A stretch of DNA of 64,000 nucleotides from Leptospira sp. (lineage in GTDB: Bacteria > Spirochaetota > Leptospiria > Leptospirales > Leptospiraceae). The DNA is taken from the NCBI GenBank assembly GCA_027533185.1, contig JAPZTS010000037.1, positions 1 to 64,000 on the forward strand, read 5' to 3'. Position numbers and translations under genes: made by a program. This document shows, piece after piece, positions 46,168 through 56,120 of the stretch. Under the pieces are notes generated by a model that was not told where the DNA came from, searched no databases, and was given only the letters and a program-made list of their open reading frames with translations. The number at the start of each line of letters is the position of its first letter. The first letter of the stretch is position 1.

Positions 46168-46189
46168 GGAAAGGTAGAAATAGACAGTT

Positions 46190-46792
46190 GTGAAACGCTT
46201 CCAATTTAGTTTAGAGACATTACTTAAGCTCAAAGCTAGAAAAGAAGAAGAAGAAATCCGAAGGCTATCCTCAGTAGTTTCTAAACTAAACCAACTAATC
46301 GCGGAAAAAGAGACAAACCAATTGGAGATCTCTCGTTCGTATCAGATGATCACAAATTCCGCTAAAGTAGGAACTAGTTTAAATGATTACATTTCAATCG
46401 AGAGATATATCCAAGGTCTAACAAAACGCAATGAGGATTTGGAATCGAGAATTGCAAATCAAAATTCAGAAGTAGACCTTGTCAGAAAAGATGTGTTAGT
46501 TGCACGTAAAAACAAACGAGTTATTGAGATTCTGAAGGAACGACGATATCTCGAATGGAAAAAGAAAAGAAAGAGAATCGAACAAAAAGAAGTGGAAGAA
46601 TTCAATTTAATGATTGATGAATTCCACAAATGGGAGCCACCCTTTCAATCGAATCAAAAAACGAAACAAAAACCAAAAACTTTTCGGATTCTCAGTCGTG
46701 AGGATGGTGGTGATGAGTTGACTTCCGATTTCAAAACCTTACGTGACTTTTATGAAAAATTTTATTTAGGACAAGGAAAACAAAATGGCTAG
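46190..46792 (+). CDS. fliJ: FliJ, flagellar export chaperone
   Basis: A 200-residue, almost entirely helical, charged protein beginning MKRFQFSLETLLKLKARKEE, the usual FliJ start, with coiled-coil character throughout. It would escort export substrates and contact FliI and FlhA. The start is a GTG at 46190. The next gene overlaps it by 8 bases. Confidence 0.85.
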   Translation: MKRFQFSLETLLKLKARKEEEEIRRLSSVVSKLNQLIAEKETNQLEISRSYQMITNSAKVGTSLNDYISIERYIQGLTKRNEDLESRIANQNSEVDLVRKDVLVARKNKRVIEILKERRYLEWKKKRKRIEQKEVEEFNLMIDEFHKWEPPFQSNQKTKQKPKTFRILSREDGGDELTSDFKTLRDFYEKFYLGQGKQNG

Positions 46793-47435
46793 TATAACAG
46801 ACGGTACGAGATCGTTTTTTTTGATCGTTCTTATTTTCTTTTTGATCTCTATTGGTTTTTTTGTTTTCGATTATTTTCAAGTAATCAATGCTGAAGACTA
46901 TCTTCCGTTTTTAAAAAAACAACCTAGCTTAGTTGACCAGGATTTGCTTTCACCTACAGAACTTGAAAAGCTGGAAATGGAAAAGGCGAAGGAAAGGTTG
47001 ATTGCCGATCGGGAAGAGCTAGAACTCATGAAACGCGAGTTAGAAGAAAAATCCCAAAGCCTAAGTTCTGACAAAGAACGATTAGAAGAACTTAAAGAAG
47101 GGATACAAAAAAAAGAAAAGGAAATGGCTGAAAAACTTAAGAGAGATAACCAAAGATCTGAGAAGGTTAAAGTTCTCGCGAATAAAGTTGCCAATATGCC
47201 TCCTGAGTCGGCCAGAGATATGCTTCTCAATTGGCCAGATTATGATATTATCGAAGTTTTTGAACAAATGGATCGGGATGCAGAAGAAGACGGCCGCCAG
47301 ACAATTACAACCTACTTACTAACTCTTTTTCCTGCGGAACGAAGATCTGTAATCTCTAACAAATGGTTGGACGCAAGTTCCAGAAATGTTCCAGGTTATG
47401 GTAAAGCAATCGACGATGATGACAGAGAGCCTTAA
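46785..47435 (+). CDS. flbB: FlbB, spirochaete flagellar collar protein
   Basis: A 216-residue protein with one N-terminal membrane helix (about 12-30), a long charged coiled coil (about 55-125), and a C-terminal MgtE-N-like domain (VANMPPESARDMLLNWPDYD). This layout and the position after fliJ match Borrelia FlbB, a base-plate protein of the spirochaete motor collar. It overlaps fliJ by 8 bases and is translationally coupled to it. FlbB would recruit other collar proteins. Confidence 0.85.
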   Translation: MASITDGTRSFFLIVLIFFLISIGFFVFDYFQVINAEDYLPFLKKQPSLVDQDLLSPTELEKLEMEKAKERLIADREELELMKRELEEKSQSLSSDKERLEELKEGIQKKEKEMAEKLKRDNQRSEKVKVLANKVANMPPESARDMLLNWPDYDIIEVFEQMDRDAEEDGRQTITTYLLTLFPAERRSVISNKWLDASSRNVPGYGKAIDDDDREP

Positions 47436-47451
47436 CTCACTTGTCTCGTGG

Positions 47452-48006
47452 TTAGGATTTTAAAAGGATATCCTTAACTTTTTGAACGGCATCTTCTAAA
47501 ATATCATTTACCACAATATAGTCAAAGGTATGGGCTTCGTCCAATTCATTAAATCCATTCTGGATGCGTTTTTCGATGCTAGATTGAGAGTCGGTCCCGC
47601 GTCGGATTAATCTCTCGATCCAAATCTCACGACTGGGTGGTTCTATAAAAATTGTTATGGAATCGGGGCGAATCGATTTAACCGACTTCGCACCTTGAAC
47701 GTCTAAATCGAGTATTACTTTTTTATTCTCACCTATTGCTTGTAAAATGGGAGTTTTCGGAGTTCCGTAAAAATTACCGTGAACTTCTGCCCATTCATAA
47801 AACTCACCTTGCTCTATTTTCTTTTTAAATTCAGGCACAGTCAAAAAGTAGTAGGTTTTTCCTTCCTCGTCTCCAGGTCTTGGTGTACGGGTTGTACAAG
47901 AGATTGAGAAGAAAAACTCAGGATATTCTGACAAAATCTTAGAGATGATGGTTGATTTACCACCTCCGGCAACAGATGAAATGATAAATAGGTTTGGATG
48001 AGACAC
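47452..48006 (-). CDS. gmk: Guanylate kinase
   Basis: A 184-residue enzyme converting GMP to GDP. The P-loop is SSVAGGGKST (GPSGVGKST in many relatives), and SCTTRTPRPGDEEG plus the Tyr-rich YYFL region form the GMP site. The start shares one base with the RemA-like gene stop, so the two are coupled. It is the last gene of the minus-strand flhF-fliA operon, converging with flbB across 16 bases. Confidence 0.95.
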   Translation of the reverse strand: MSHPNLFIISSVAGGGKSTIISKILSEYPEFFFSISCTTRTPRPGDEEGKTYYFLTVPEFKKKIEQGEFYEWAEVHGNFYGTPKTPILQAIGENKKVILDLDVQGAKSVKSIRPDSITIFIEPPSREIWIERLIRRGTDSQSSIEKRIQNGFNELDEAHTFDYIVVNDILEDAVQKVKDILLKS

Positions 48007-48287
48007 TATTCTTCATCCTCTTCTTCAAGTCCGATACTATTATCACCAGATTCTAGTCTTTTGTGTAGGCTTTCTGGACGAATTGCAGAAAGTAGAATAT
48101 GCCCTGTTTCTAATACAAGGATTGAGCGAGTTTTTCTTCCGCCAGTTGCATCTACTAATTTGGAACTTGTTTTTGCCTCAGATCGGAGTCGTTTTGCTCC
48201 TGCCCCATCGGCTTGCAAAATTGTAAGTATTTTTGAAACAAATACTACATTTGAAAATCCAATATTCAGGACAGGGAAGGAAGCCAT
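48006..48287 (-). CDS. RemA/DUF370-like protein
   Basis: A 93-residue protein resembling RemA-type regulators (DUF370) in [17 protein letters not shown] and the [22 protein letters not shown] segment. RemA activates biofilm-matrix genes in Bacillus and often sits next to gmk, as here. I start at the ATG at 48287; a GTG six bases earlier is possible. Its acidic tail (LEEEDEE) is longer than usual. DNA binding is inferred from the family. Confidence 0.8.
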   Translation of the reverse strand: MASFPVLNIGFSNVVFVSKILTILQADGAGAKRLRSEAKTSSKLVDATGGRKTRSILVLETGHILLSAIRPESLHKRLESGDNSIGLEEEDEE

Positions 48288-48298
48288 TGGCACATTAT

Positions 48299-49279
48299 TT
48301 AAATTCTTCTAGATCGATCAAGCCGAATCGTTTCAATCAAATGAATTTCATGTGTTCCGATGTTCATAGCTTCAGAAATGTCATCCCGACTGTAGCCTTT
48401 TTTGATTAGGTGAACTACCTTATCAATTTTACTCGCAGTGGACGGAAGCTCCTCTAATGCTGATTCAATGGAAAGCTCAACTTTTTGAATTGAATTTTTT
48501 TGGTAAGCCGCAAAACTCGGATCATTCTTTTTAGATACCTCATTCATAAACTCCCTACGTTTATTGGTATCTATATATCGAGTTTCAACATCTCTTTCTT
48601 CCTGGAAAGGGTTTCCTCCAACAGTATAATCTGTTTTAGGACGTAATATAGGCACTTCTAATGAATCAATTGCTTCGGCAGATGGCATTTGATTTCCGTC
48701 CATACCAAAAATCCCTTTAACAGCCTTACCCAATTTTCCAAAGGCAATATTTACAGCACCTTCTGTTGTTTCCACCTCATCTACTGCCGTCACAAATTGA
48801 TTTTGTTGGTAGATCCTTCCAATTCCAGTTCTTTGTTCCCTGAGCTCTACAATTGTTTCTGGACTGGTATCCCGTTTCGAATCTTTCTTTGAACTTAGAT
48901 CCACCTCCAAACTAGATTCCGATTTGTTCCCTGCAATTTCTGCCGGAGCTCCTCCTAGAGATTGTTTTTCAAGATGAAATGAAGGATTTGATGGAAAAAT
49001 TTCCTCTTTCATGGAGAGGCCCATTTTTTCGTAATGTTTGAACTCGGAAAAAAGCTTTTCTGCTTTTTCCATCATTTGCCGTAATGCGACTAATCTCGAT
49101 TCGATGACGTTTACCGTAGCATCTAACTCCCGTATGGTTTCAGAAGTTGCCAAGTCAATGGCTCGATTTAGTCTTTTGTCGTAATAGTCATTTACCGATT
49201 TTTGAACTTTAGCAGAGATAAATACATACATCATCCCGCAAAAAAGTACGTTGATGAGTACAAGTGAAAATAATTCCAT
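48299..49279 (-). CDS. SwrB-like membrane protein of unknown function in the flagellar operon
   Basis: A 326-residue protein with one N-terminal membrane helix (about 3-20), a helical stretch with heptads (about 25-90), a low-complexity polar middle and a C-terminal helix-turn-helix-like unit [20 protein letters not shown] followed by [14 protein letters not shown]. SwrB of Bacillus has the same membrane helix plus short C-terminal HTH layout and acts in flagellar assembly; the likeness is structural only. It ends 11 bases upstream of the RemA-like gene. Confidence 0.7.
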   Translation of the reverse strand: MELFSLVLINVLFCGMMYVFISAKVQKSVNDYYDKRLNRAIDLATSETIRELDATVNVIESRLVALRQMMEKAEKLFSEFKHYEKMGLSMKEEIFPSNPSFHLEKQSLGGAPAEIAGNKSESSLEVDLSSKKDSKRDTSPETIVELREQRTGIGRIYQQNQFVTAVDEVETTEGAVNIAFGKLGKAVKGIFGMDGNQMPSAEAIDSLEVPILRPKTDYTVGGNPFQEERDVETRYIDTNKRREFMNEVSKKNDPSFAAYQKNSIQKVELSIESALEELPSTASKIDKVVHLIKKGYSRDDISEAMNIGTHEIHLIETIRLDRSRRI

Positions 49280-49321
49280 ACATTCTCCTAGAAACTGTCT
49301 CCAACAACATTCTAAGGAAAA

Positions 49322-49612
49322 TTAAACTTTTGAATCGAAAACGGATCCTTCTTCCTGGTTTCTTTTATTATAAATTAGACCTGACCTAGAGTAGGAAAGA
49401 ACGGACGGCTCTTTCTCATCCTTTGCTCGGGCAGTAGAACCGCTGTTGTTTTGTTTTGTTTCAGGGACGGACTGCGCACGGATCTGAGTTTGTAAGGCGG
49501 CTTTCTGAAGCTCAACCACCTGGTTTTGGTGGGTAAAGGGATTTTCTGCCTGAGCACGACGAGCAAAATCGTAATGGTGCGCATGGCTTACAAACGTCTC
49601 ATTGAGTTGCAT
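49322..49612 (-). CDS. Small protein of unknown function in the flagellar operon
   Basis: A 96-residue polar protein, rich in Gln, Ala and Ser, with no membrane helix or Cys. The middle contains NQVVELQKAALQTQIRAQ, a likely helix. It lies between fapA (12 bases upstream) and the SwrB-like gene (42 bases downstream) in the flhF-fliA operon. No family is recognised; co-transcription suggests a motility role. Confidence 0.65.
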   Translation of the reverse strand: MQLNETFVSHAHHYDFARRAQAENPFTHQNQVVELQKAALQTQIRAQSVPETKQNNSGSTARAKDEKEPSVLSYSRSGLIYNKRNQEEGSVFDSKV

Positions 49613-49624
49613 ACTTCCCTCCCT

Positions 49625-51616
49625 CTAATTCCTAGATTTACCACGACCTCGTTTTTTTCTCCAGTCATTTTTATCTTCATCTGGATCTTCGTACGGCATA
49701 CTTCGGACTTGGTTCTCTTCTTCGTAAAATGTCTTCGCTTTGGTTTCGTGTCGGAGTTTGAATTCGGAGTTTCGGATTCTCATGCTCACACCAGGGAAAA
49801 CCGTTTTTTCGACTGAAATCCGGCCACTGGCAGCCTGCTCATCCATATACTCAGTCAATGTGCGGATTTCGTTTTCGTATTCTGCGATCCGTTTTTCGAG
49901 CTTTTTAGTTCCTGCTTCCAATTTTTGCAAATGTGCTTCGTTTTCCGCACTAAAAGTAGAGGGATCATTATCCTTCCTTGCTTTTAATGTTCGCATCGTT
50001 TTTGTCAATTGGTCGTGTTTGTCTCGGTTTTCTTTTTTCTTGAGTTCGTATTCTTCTATCTGTTTGAGAATCTTTGGATTGTTACCAACAATTAAATCGG
50101 TTTGTGGGTTTGCCTGTGAGCCAATGATCTTTGCAGAAATCAGTTGAGCAGCCTGTATGGTTCCACCCACAATCTGCCCTCGTTTGCCCTTACAACTCAC
50201 CTTGCCACCGGCCATAAGTTGCGAGTGGAGAATCCCTTCTTGGACAATGATATCCTTTTCCGTGATCACCGTTGCATTTTGGATAAACTTCGCTACGATG
50301 TTTCCGCCAGTTGATTCTACCCGTGCTTCTTCACGACCGGTGATCCCCTGCCTAACGATAATATCCCCATCCGCTTCGACCACAGCCTTTTGGATGGTTC
50401 CATAAATCTCAATATTTCCTGCGGCTTTTACAGAGTAATTGTCCTCGACGTTTCCTGTGATGATAATGGAACCAAGGAAAGTTACATTACCCGTTCGAAC
50501 TCCAACATCCCCATTGATTCTGTATACAGTTTCAACAGAGAGTCGCCCTGCAACATAAACAACTTGTCCATTCACCTCGGCAGTTAGGCGCATTTTATCT
50601 TCGGATAGGATCGTACCTTTCCCCTGTTTCAGCTCCGTGTCGGAGCCGTCTTTTGCAGGCAGTACCATACCAAAGAGATTGCGTCCAAACTTTCCTTTTT
50701 CAGCAGGGATCTTTTCTGCGAGGAGTTGTCCAACCACCACGTTTTCAATCATATCCAAGTCTTTGTAGTCAACCCGGCCTGACTGATCTTCTTTAAAATT
50801 TATTTTCTTTTCAGTTCGAACATAGTATTTGATTTCCGCATTGCGTCCGTTCACTGGGAAATCACCCTCCGCACCGATAAAAGGTTTGTTGGAGACGTCT
50901 TCTTCTAAATGTTTCCGTATCTCTTCTTCTTTCAGACCATGAGCAACACCCATCCCTTTCAGAGCGGCTACTACATCGCTCACTTCTAAATCGCGACCAC
51001 CAGGTCGAGCGGGAAATACCGTGACAAACGCCCGCATGTTTTCTTGGGCAATTTCTACATTGCAACTGGAATCATTGCCTGGTTTTGGTTTTTGGTTGGA
51101 AATAAGGATCGGTTGGCCTTTTTCCTCTCGGATAATTTTATTGATAAGAGCAGGATCGACTCCCGCAACCCCGCGAAACGAGAGTTTTTTGGAGACATCG
51201 GCAAGGGTCATATGTGCTCCCTCACCCGTGGGTGGATAAACGGTCAAAAATACACCGGTTCGATATATCTTTACGGAAACACGCCCATCTTTATTTTTTG
51301 GTGTTACTAATTCTTTTAGCTCTTTGGAAACTAACTTTCCACTTCCACCCGTAAGTGCTTCATCTAAAGAAGTAAGTTCGTCTAACAACAAATCATCGGG
51401 AATAATGGATACACGGATGTGATACGGCTCAGAAAAAAATAAACTCTTTTTACCACGTTTTAAAACTTTATAGTCGAGTTCATGAATCTTTCGATTCAGA
51501 TGGGCAGACGCAAGGTTCAAACACTCTTCAATGGAGTCTGCTATCACCTCAACCTGTTCTTTTTCCTTACGTTCGAACTCGCTCAGTTCCTCAGTAAGAT
51601 ACTCGGTGAGTGACAT
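49625..51616 (-). CDS. fapA: FapA/DUF342-family polymer-forming protein
   Basis: A 663-residue protein with the DUF342 layout: an N-terminal charged region, a FapA-type N-domain (about 100-280, including the repeated [16 protein letters not shown] and [20 protein letters not shown]), a central repeated beta-helix with strands such as [19 protein letters not shown] and [20 protein letters not shown], and a C-terminal coiled coil (about 525-605). Such proteins occur beside flagellar genes in several phyla. It begins 6 bases after fliA and has a short linker to the next gene. Confidence 0.85.
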   Translation of the reverse strand: MSLTEYLTEELSEFERKEKEQVEVIADSIEECLNLASAHLNRKIHELDYKVLKRGKKSLFFSEPYHIRVSIIPDDLLLDELTSLDEALTGGSGKLVSKELKELVTPKNKDGRVSVKIYRTGVFLTVYPPTGEGAHMTLADVSKKLSFRGVAGVDPALINKIIREEKGQPILISNQKPKPGNDSSCNVEIAQENMRAFVTVFPARPGGRDLEVSDVVAALKGMGVAHGLKEEEIRKHLEEDVSNKPFIGAEGDFPVNGRNAEIKYYVRTEKKINFKEDQSGRVDYKDLDMIENVVVGQLLAEKIPAEKGKFGRNLFGMVLPAKDGSDTELKQGKGTILSEDKMRLTAEVNGQVVYVAGRLSVETVYRINGDVGVRTGNVTFLGSIIITGNVEDNYSVKAAGNIEIYGTIQKAVVEADGDIIVRQGITGREEARVESTGGNIVAKFIQNATVITEKDIIVQEGILHSQLMAGGKVSCKGKRGQIVGGTIQAAQLISAKIIGSQANPQTDLIVGNNPKILKQIEEYELKKKENRDKHDQLTKTMRTLKARKDNDPSTFSAENEAHLQKLEAGTKKLEKRIAEYENEIRTLTEYMDEQAASGRISVEKTVFPGVSMRIRNSEFKLRHETKAKTFYEEENQVRSMPYEDPDEDKNDWRKKRGRGKSRN

Positions 51617-51622
51617 GGAACT

Positions 51623-52423
51623 TTACCTTTTTTGGATGGCAGATTTGACTTTAGAGAGTTTGCTGCGAAGGCGTGCCACAGCTTTCGTGTGTAGCTGAGA
51701 AATTCGAGATTCGGTTACTTCCAAAACTTCTCCGATTTCTTTCAGTGTAAGATCTTCGTAATAGTAGAGTACGATCACCTTTTTTTCTTTTTCAGGAAGG
51801 GATTGGATCGATTCAACGATCACGTTTTTGATTTCTTCTTTCTCGATGATATTGTCTGGGTTCATATTCATCGGTGATTCCAAAGTCTCCATAAAAGAAA
51901 CTTCATCATTCTCATCACCGAGAAACCAGATGTCGTTTAGAGAAACAAGTGATGTCCCAGAGAGTTTGGAAAGGAGGGAATTGTATTCTTCCATGGAAAC
52001 GCCGAGCTCTTTTGCGATCTCTTCGTCTTCCACTTTTTTCCCTTCTTTGTTTTCCAACATCGCTATGATGTTTTCCAACTGTTTTGCCTTCTGGCGGATC
52101 GAACGAGGTATCCAATCGACTGATCTAAGTTCGTCGAAAATAGATCCACGGATACGTGTCATAGCATAGGTTTTGAATTTAATTTCACGAGATGGGTCGA
52201 ATTTTTCAATAGCGTCTAACAAACCGAAAACGCCATAACTAACCAAATCCTCAAATTCCACATTTTGAGGCATCCCGATGGCAATACGACCCGCAACATG
52301 TTTTACGAGCGGAGAATACTTCTCTACTAGATAGGATCTGATTTCGGGATTTTTGGAAACACGATAGTCCTTCCAAAGTCCGGTCTCATCAAATTGATTG
52401 TATTTGTCTAGCAGTCTTGACAT
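51623..52423 (-). CDS. fliA: FliA, flagellar sigma factor (sigma28/WhiG family)
   Basis: A 266-residue sigma factor. Region 2 has [20 protein letters not shown] and [20 protein letters not shown]; the region 3 segment [11 protein letters not shown] and region 4 ([19 protein letters not shown]) are complete, with no region 1. It would direct RNA polymerase to late flagellar promoters. No anti-sigma factor gene flgM is visible here. It lies between the unknown gene at 52527 and fapA. Confidence 0.95.
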   Translation of the reverse strand: MSRLLDKYNQFDETGLWKDYRVSKNPEIRSYLVEKYSPLVKHVAGRIAIGMPQNVEFEDLVSYGVFGLLDAIEKFDPSREIKFKTYAMTRIRGSIFDELRSVDWIPRSIRQKAKQLENIIAMLENKEGKKVEDEEIAKELGVSMEEYNSLLSKLSGTSLVSLNDIWFLGDENDEVSFMETLESPMNMNPDNIIEKEEIKNVIVESIQSLPEKEKKVIVLYYYEDLTLKEIGEVLEVTESRISQLHTKAVARLRSKLSKVKSAIQKR

Positions 52424-52526
52424 ATGGGCCCGGACATCCGGAATCTCTTTACTTTATAGAAAAAATCGTAAAGAAACGAAAATTACAAGAGGATTTTTTT
52501 CTTATGTCCTCTAAAAAGCGAAATTT

Positions 52527-53000
52527 TCACCCTTCTTGCATATCATCTTTGGCCATCATGGTTCGGATGGCCTCAGCCATGAGTTTTGGCTCATTTTTGA
52601 TGGCAATTTTGTCCACGATGATGTGGTCTCCATATTTTCCTGATTTAGCCATGGCAAGCCTTGCTTCTGCTGCATCTTCTACAGAAGTTTGAACTCCAAA
52701 GGCATCGGAACCCATTCCATCGGATCCAGCCTCAAAGCCACCTTCCATTCCATCGTGGGACTCTTCAGAGCTTCCAAAACCGCCCATACCTTCCAGAGAG
52801 AGTCCACTCAAGAACTCTAAGAATTCGGGTACTTTTTTCTCGAGAGTGGCAAAGACACCGAATCCGAGCCCGCCGAAGGCCAAAGTAGAAAGGAATGAGA
52901 CAAAAAGTATGTACGTAATCCGATTCCCAACAAGGAACCCAGATACGGAGCTAATGATGGCACCGAGAACGGCAAACCCGAGTATAAATCCGATCTGCAC
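52527..53000 (-). CDS. Membrane protein of unknown function between flhG and fliA
   Basis: A 157-residue protein with two N-terminal helices (about 4-25 and 30-50) and a Gly/Ser/Glu-rich cytosolic stretch (about 68-105), then a short helical C-terminus. The start is a GTG at 53000, directly after the flhG stop, with GAGGATGAAG upstream. It is followed by a 103-base gap before fliA. No family is recognised; its place in the flagellar operon suggests a motility role. Confidence 0.7.
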   Translation of the reverse strand: MQIGFILGFAVLGAIISSVSGFLVGNRITYILFVSFLSTLAFGGLGFGVFATLEKKVPEFLEFLSGLSLEGMGGFGSSEESHDGMEGGFEAGSDGMGSDAFGVQTSVEDAAEARLAMAKSGKYGDHIIVDKIAIKNEPKLMAEAIRTMMAKDDMQEG

Positions 53001-53924
53001 CTAGGCTTCATCCTCCATCTCTTTTTCCATTTCCCTTTCTTTGAAATCTACAAAGCTAAAGAATTTTTTGAAGAAACCGGTGAGACCCTCTTCATCGTTG
53101 TATCCACCTTCTGTCTGCAAGAGAGTGTGTGTGATCCTTGTTAGGCAGGCGGCTGCCTTGGATCTTGGTGCATTCAATATAAATGGTTTTTGTTCTCGGA
53201 TGGACTTTTCTACTTCTTCGTCTTGGAAAATAAATCCGAGATTCTCCACTTGGACTTCCAAAAACTGGCCGGATATATCAATCACGCGGTCTGCAACTTT
53301 TTTCCCCTCAATCGCAGAGCGAACTCGGTTGACTATGATCTTTAAATTTTTGTCTTTGGATTGGGAGACAATCGACTTAATCAGTCCATAAGAATCGGTA
53401 ATCGACGTTGGCTCTGGTGTTGTTACGACCACTACTTCGTCGGCTGGCATCACAAGTCCAATCACGTTGGCCGAGATTCCTGCGCCCGTATCAATGATCA
53501 TTACATCGTACCGATCTAATTCCACAAAACCTTTAATGAGGTTGTTTCTTTGGGTTTCGTTTAAGTTGGCAAGTTGGGAGTAACCAGAAGCTCCTGCAAT
53601 GATATCAACACCTTCTGGTGTGGAGATTACAATTTCTTTTAGGGTTCTATGTCCTTTAACGACATGGTAGAGATTGTATTTTGGGATGATACCAAGTAGG
53701 ACGTTAACATTGGCAAGACCTAGGTCTCCGTCAAAGATCAAAACCTTCAGACCAGTCTTTGCTATGGAGATCGCCAGGTTGACAGATACTGTACTCTTAC
53801 CAACCCCACCCTTTCCTGAGGCAACAGCAATGATTTTGGTTTTTTTGGAAGCCTCTTGGGACGAGACGAGTTTGAGACCCGCACTCGATTCAGTGAGCTT
53901 TCTAAGATTTGCTGCTTGGTCCAT
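53001..53924 (-). CDS. flhG: FlhG (FleN/YlxH), MinD-like flagellar-number ATPase
   Basis: A 307-residue MinD/ParA-type ATPase with the deviant Walker [26 protein letters not shown] and a TPEPTS strand. The N-terminus [10 protein letters not shown] contains the DQAxxLR motif that stimulates FlhF GTPase activity. It would control flagellar number and placement with FlhF encoded just upstream. The C-terminal tail is basic and acidic ([14 protein letters not shown]) and helical, for membrane contact. Confidence 0.95.
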   Translation of the reverse strand: MDQAANLRKLTESSAGLKLVSSQEASKKTKIIAVASGKGGVGKSTVSVNLAISIAKTGLKVLIFDGDLGLANVNVLLGIIPKYNLYHVVKGHRTLKEIVISTPEGVDIIAGASGYSQLANLNETQRNNLIKGFVELDRYDVMIIDTGAGISANVIGLVMPADEVVVVTTPEPTSITDSYGLIKSIVSQSKDKNLKIIVNRVRSAIEGKKVADRVIDISGQFLEVQVENLGFIFQDEEVEKSIREQKPFILNAPRSKAAACLTRITHTLLQTEGGYNDEEGLTGFFKKFFSFVDFKEREMEKEMEDEA

Positions 53925-53956
53925 CGTTACCCCTCGGCAAAGGATAACGAATTACG

Positions 53957-55285
53957 TTACACGGTCTTTTCGAAGACCTCGCCCGCTATCCCTTTCAATT
54001 TTTCAGGGAAAATTACACATTCTGCAAGTAGTTTTTTGGAAGCACCTAGGATATCAAAAGGGACATCCTGTCCAACACTTAAGAATGAAAATTCCCTATG
54101 AAGAGTATCGGCTAATTCTACTACAGAACCTAAAAATTCTGCTTCATCTAGCTTCGTAAGTAAAATTCTTTTATAGGCCGTATGTTCGTACGCTTTCGTC
54201 ACGGCAACCGCATTGTCCCTAGAAACGGTAGCTGAGAGGACAAGGATGGTCTCTATATGATCCTTTTCTCCAAAACAATCGTAGTACTCCTGTAATTTTT
54301 CCAAGTTCTCTGAATTTCTATGGGAATAACCAGCTGTATCGACAAGAATCAGCTCCGAGCCGTCCCGTAGAATGGCTTCTTTCCATTTTCGAAGTTCTTT
54401 TACGGCAAAAAAAGGTAGACCCATAGCATCTGCATAAAATTTCAACTGGTCGATTGCCGCAATACGGTAGTTATCCGTTGTGTATAGGGAAACCTTTTTC
54501 CCCATATGGAGGCTGTATTTTGCCGCCAACTTTGCAATAGAAGTGGTCTTCCCAGAACCAGTTGGGCCAACAAAAAAAACTACCTTCCGTTTTCCGCGAG
54601 GAGTGCCTGAGAATAGATCCGAGTCAATCTGGATTCGTTCCGAGAGAATGGATACAGCCTTGTCTGTCACCTGGGAGTATTTCGAGAGGTCTACTTGGGA
54701 TAGTCTCTGTTCCAAATTCAATTGCAGTTCCGCGATAAATGCTTTGGAGAGACCCTCTTCCGCCAATCGATCCGCCAACTTTTGTATATGAGGATGGAAT
54801 TCTTTAGGTTTGTGTAACGTAGTTGGTGGTAAGATGGGAGATCTGTCACTGGCTTCTAAAATGGAGAGTCCAAGATTGGCCTCCGACTCAAGGAAGTTTT
54901 CTTCCGAATCGGATCTCTCAATTCGGTGTTGCCTTTCAGAAAAAGCCCTTCTCTTTCGTTCCGAAAAAGGACGAACCATTTCAATGGTTGCGTTGCGGTT
55001 GGCTCGTGTGCCTAACTCGACGGCAGGAACAGGCTCCGACTTTTGTTTTTGTTTGATGAGTTCTTTGAGATCTTTGAGTTTCTTTTCAATTCGATCTTTG
55101 GAATTTTGTTTTTCGGGAATCCCCACATCAATCTCATAAGCCCTCTGTGCAAGAAGTCCTGTTCCAAAAAGTCCACCTTCGGTGATTACCCTCTGGTCGT
55201 AGAGATGTGCTTCTGGACCATATTTCATTTTCATCTGCATAATGCAGTCTTGTAAGTCCTTTCCGCGGATTTTCACAAAATCCAT
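53957..55285 (-). CDS. flhF: FlhF, SRP-type GTPase for flagellar placement
   Basis: A 442-residue protein. The N-terminal B domain is charged and variable, and the NG domain carries [14 protein letters not shown] (G1), VDTAGYSHRN (G3), TKLDEAEF (G4) and a C-terminal GQDVPFDI segment. I start at the ATG at 55285, which has GGGGGA upstream; the longer frame to 55324 lacks a site. It is the first gene of the minus-strand motility operon; flhB and flhA are not upstream of it here. Confidence 0.94.
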   Translation of the reverse strand: MDFVKIRGKDLQDCIMQMKMKYGPEAHLYDQRVITEGGLFGTGLLAQRAYEIDVGIPEKQNSKDRIEKKLKDLKELIKQKQKSEPVPAVELGTRANRNATIEMVRPFSERKRRAFSERQHRIERSDSEENFLESEANLGLSILEASDRSPILPPTTLHKPKEFHPHIQKLADRLAEEGLSKAFIAELQLNLEQRLSQVDLSKYSQVTDKAVSILSERIQIDSDLFSGTPRGKRKVVFFVGPTGSGKTTSIAKLAAKYSLHMGKKVSLYTTDNYRIAAIDQLKFYADAMGLPFFAVKELRKWKEAILRDGSELILVDTAGYSHRNSENLEKLQEYYDCFGEKDHIETILVLSATVSRDNAVAVTKAYEHTAYKRILLTKLDEAEFLGSVVELADTLHREFSFLSVGQDVPFDILGASKKLLAECVIFPEKLKGIAGEVFEKTV

Positions 55286-55397
55286 GTCTTTTTCCCCCGA
55301 AACTAGGAAAAAATTGAATGACACCCTTAGAAAGAAAAGCCTTTTTTATGTGACATAATAATTTTACAACGAAAACACGGTTCCAGGAGACTTCAAT

Positions 55398-56120
55398 TTG
55401 TCAGAGGATATCTATTTAGAAAATGGAGTTCCCATTTCACGTAGGTTTGGTGATGTTTATTTTTCGAAATCAGGTGGTGTCGAAGAAACCAAATATGTGT
55501 TTTTAGAAGGGAATCGATTTTTAGAAAGGATCTCGTCGAGTCGAAACGAGCCTCTTTCTGTAGGGGAGTTAGGTTTTGGATCAGGCTTAAATTTTTTTGT
55601 GACTCTTTCTACTTGGAAGGAAAATCCAAATCCATGTTCGATAACATTTACCAGTCTAGAGGGTTATCCTGCGGAACGGAATATCCTCGAGAGCTTGCAA
55701 AAAAATTACCCTGAGATTCAAAGCTGGAAAGAAGAGTGGATCGGGATTTACGAATCTAAGGTAAGAGAATATAAAACCTCAGATTCCATCGTCCATTGGC
55801 AAATTTCCGAAATACACCCTAACGGTCGTTCTATATTTAATTTAGATGTAATGTTTGGCGGTGTTTTGGATTGTTTACCCAAATTTCCGATAATTGAACT
55901 CTGGTTCTTAGATGGATTCAGTCCGAAAAAAAATCCTGAGATGTGGAGTGAATCCGTCTTTTCCCATATTCAGAAAAAATCTATACCTGGAACAACTCTA
56001 TCCAGTTTTACAAGTGCAGGATTTGTTCGGACTGGTCTATCTGCGGTAGGCTACAATATACGAAAACAAAAGGGATTTGGTAAAAAAAGAGAAATGATTC
56101 TTGGAACTTTTGTAGGATGA
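55398..56120 (+). CDS. mnmD: MnmC N-domain-like tRNA methyltransferase
   Basis: A 240-residue SAM-dependent methyltransferase resembling the methyltransferase half of MnmC: GELGFGSGLNFFVTL is the SAM loop, ITFTSLEGYPAERN the adenine strand, LWFLDGFSPKKNPEMW the catalytic segment with the DxxF/P motif, and TTLSSFTSAGFVRTGL the C-terminal part. It would methylate nm5U34 to mnm5U34 in tRNA. The start is a TTG at 55398 with AGGAGA upstream. It overlaps the FAD-domain gene by 4 bases. Confidence 0.88.
   Translation: MSEDIYLENGVPISRRFGDVYFSKSGGVEETKYVFLEGNRFLERISSSRNEPLSVGELGFGSGLNFFVTLSTWKENPNPCSITFTSLEGYPAERNILESLQKNYPEIQSWKEEWIGIYESKVREYKTSDSIVHWQISEIHPNGRSIFNLDVMFGGVLDCLPKFPIIELWFLDGFSPKKNPEMWSESVFSHIQKKSIPGTTLSSFTSAGFVRTGLSAVGYNIRKQKGFGKKREMILGTFVG

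Noticed and set aside
46168..46233. Upstream extension of the sensor kinase fusion
   Set aside because: It would start at a TTG inside fliJ with no ribosome site.
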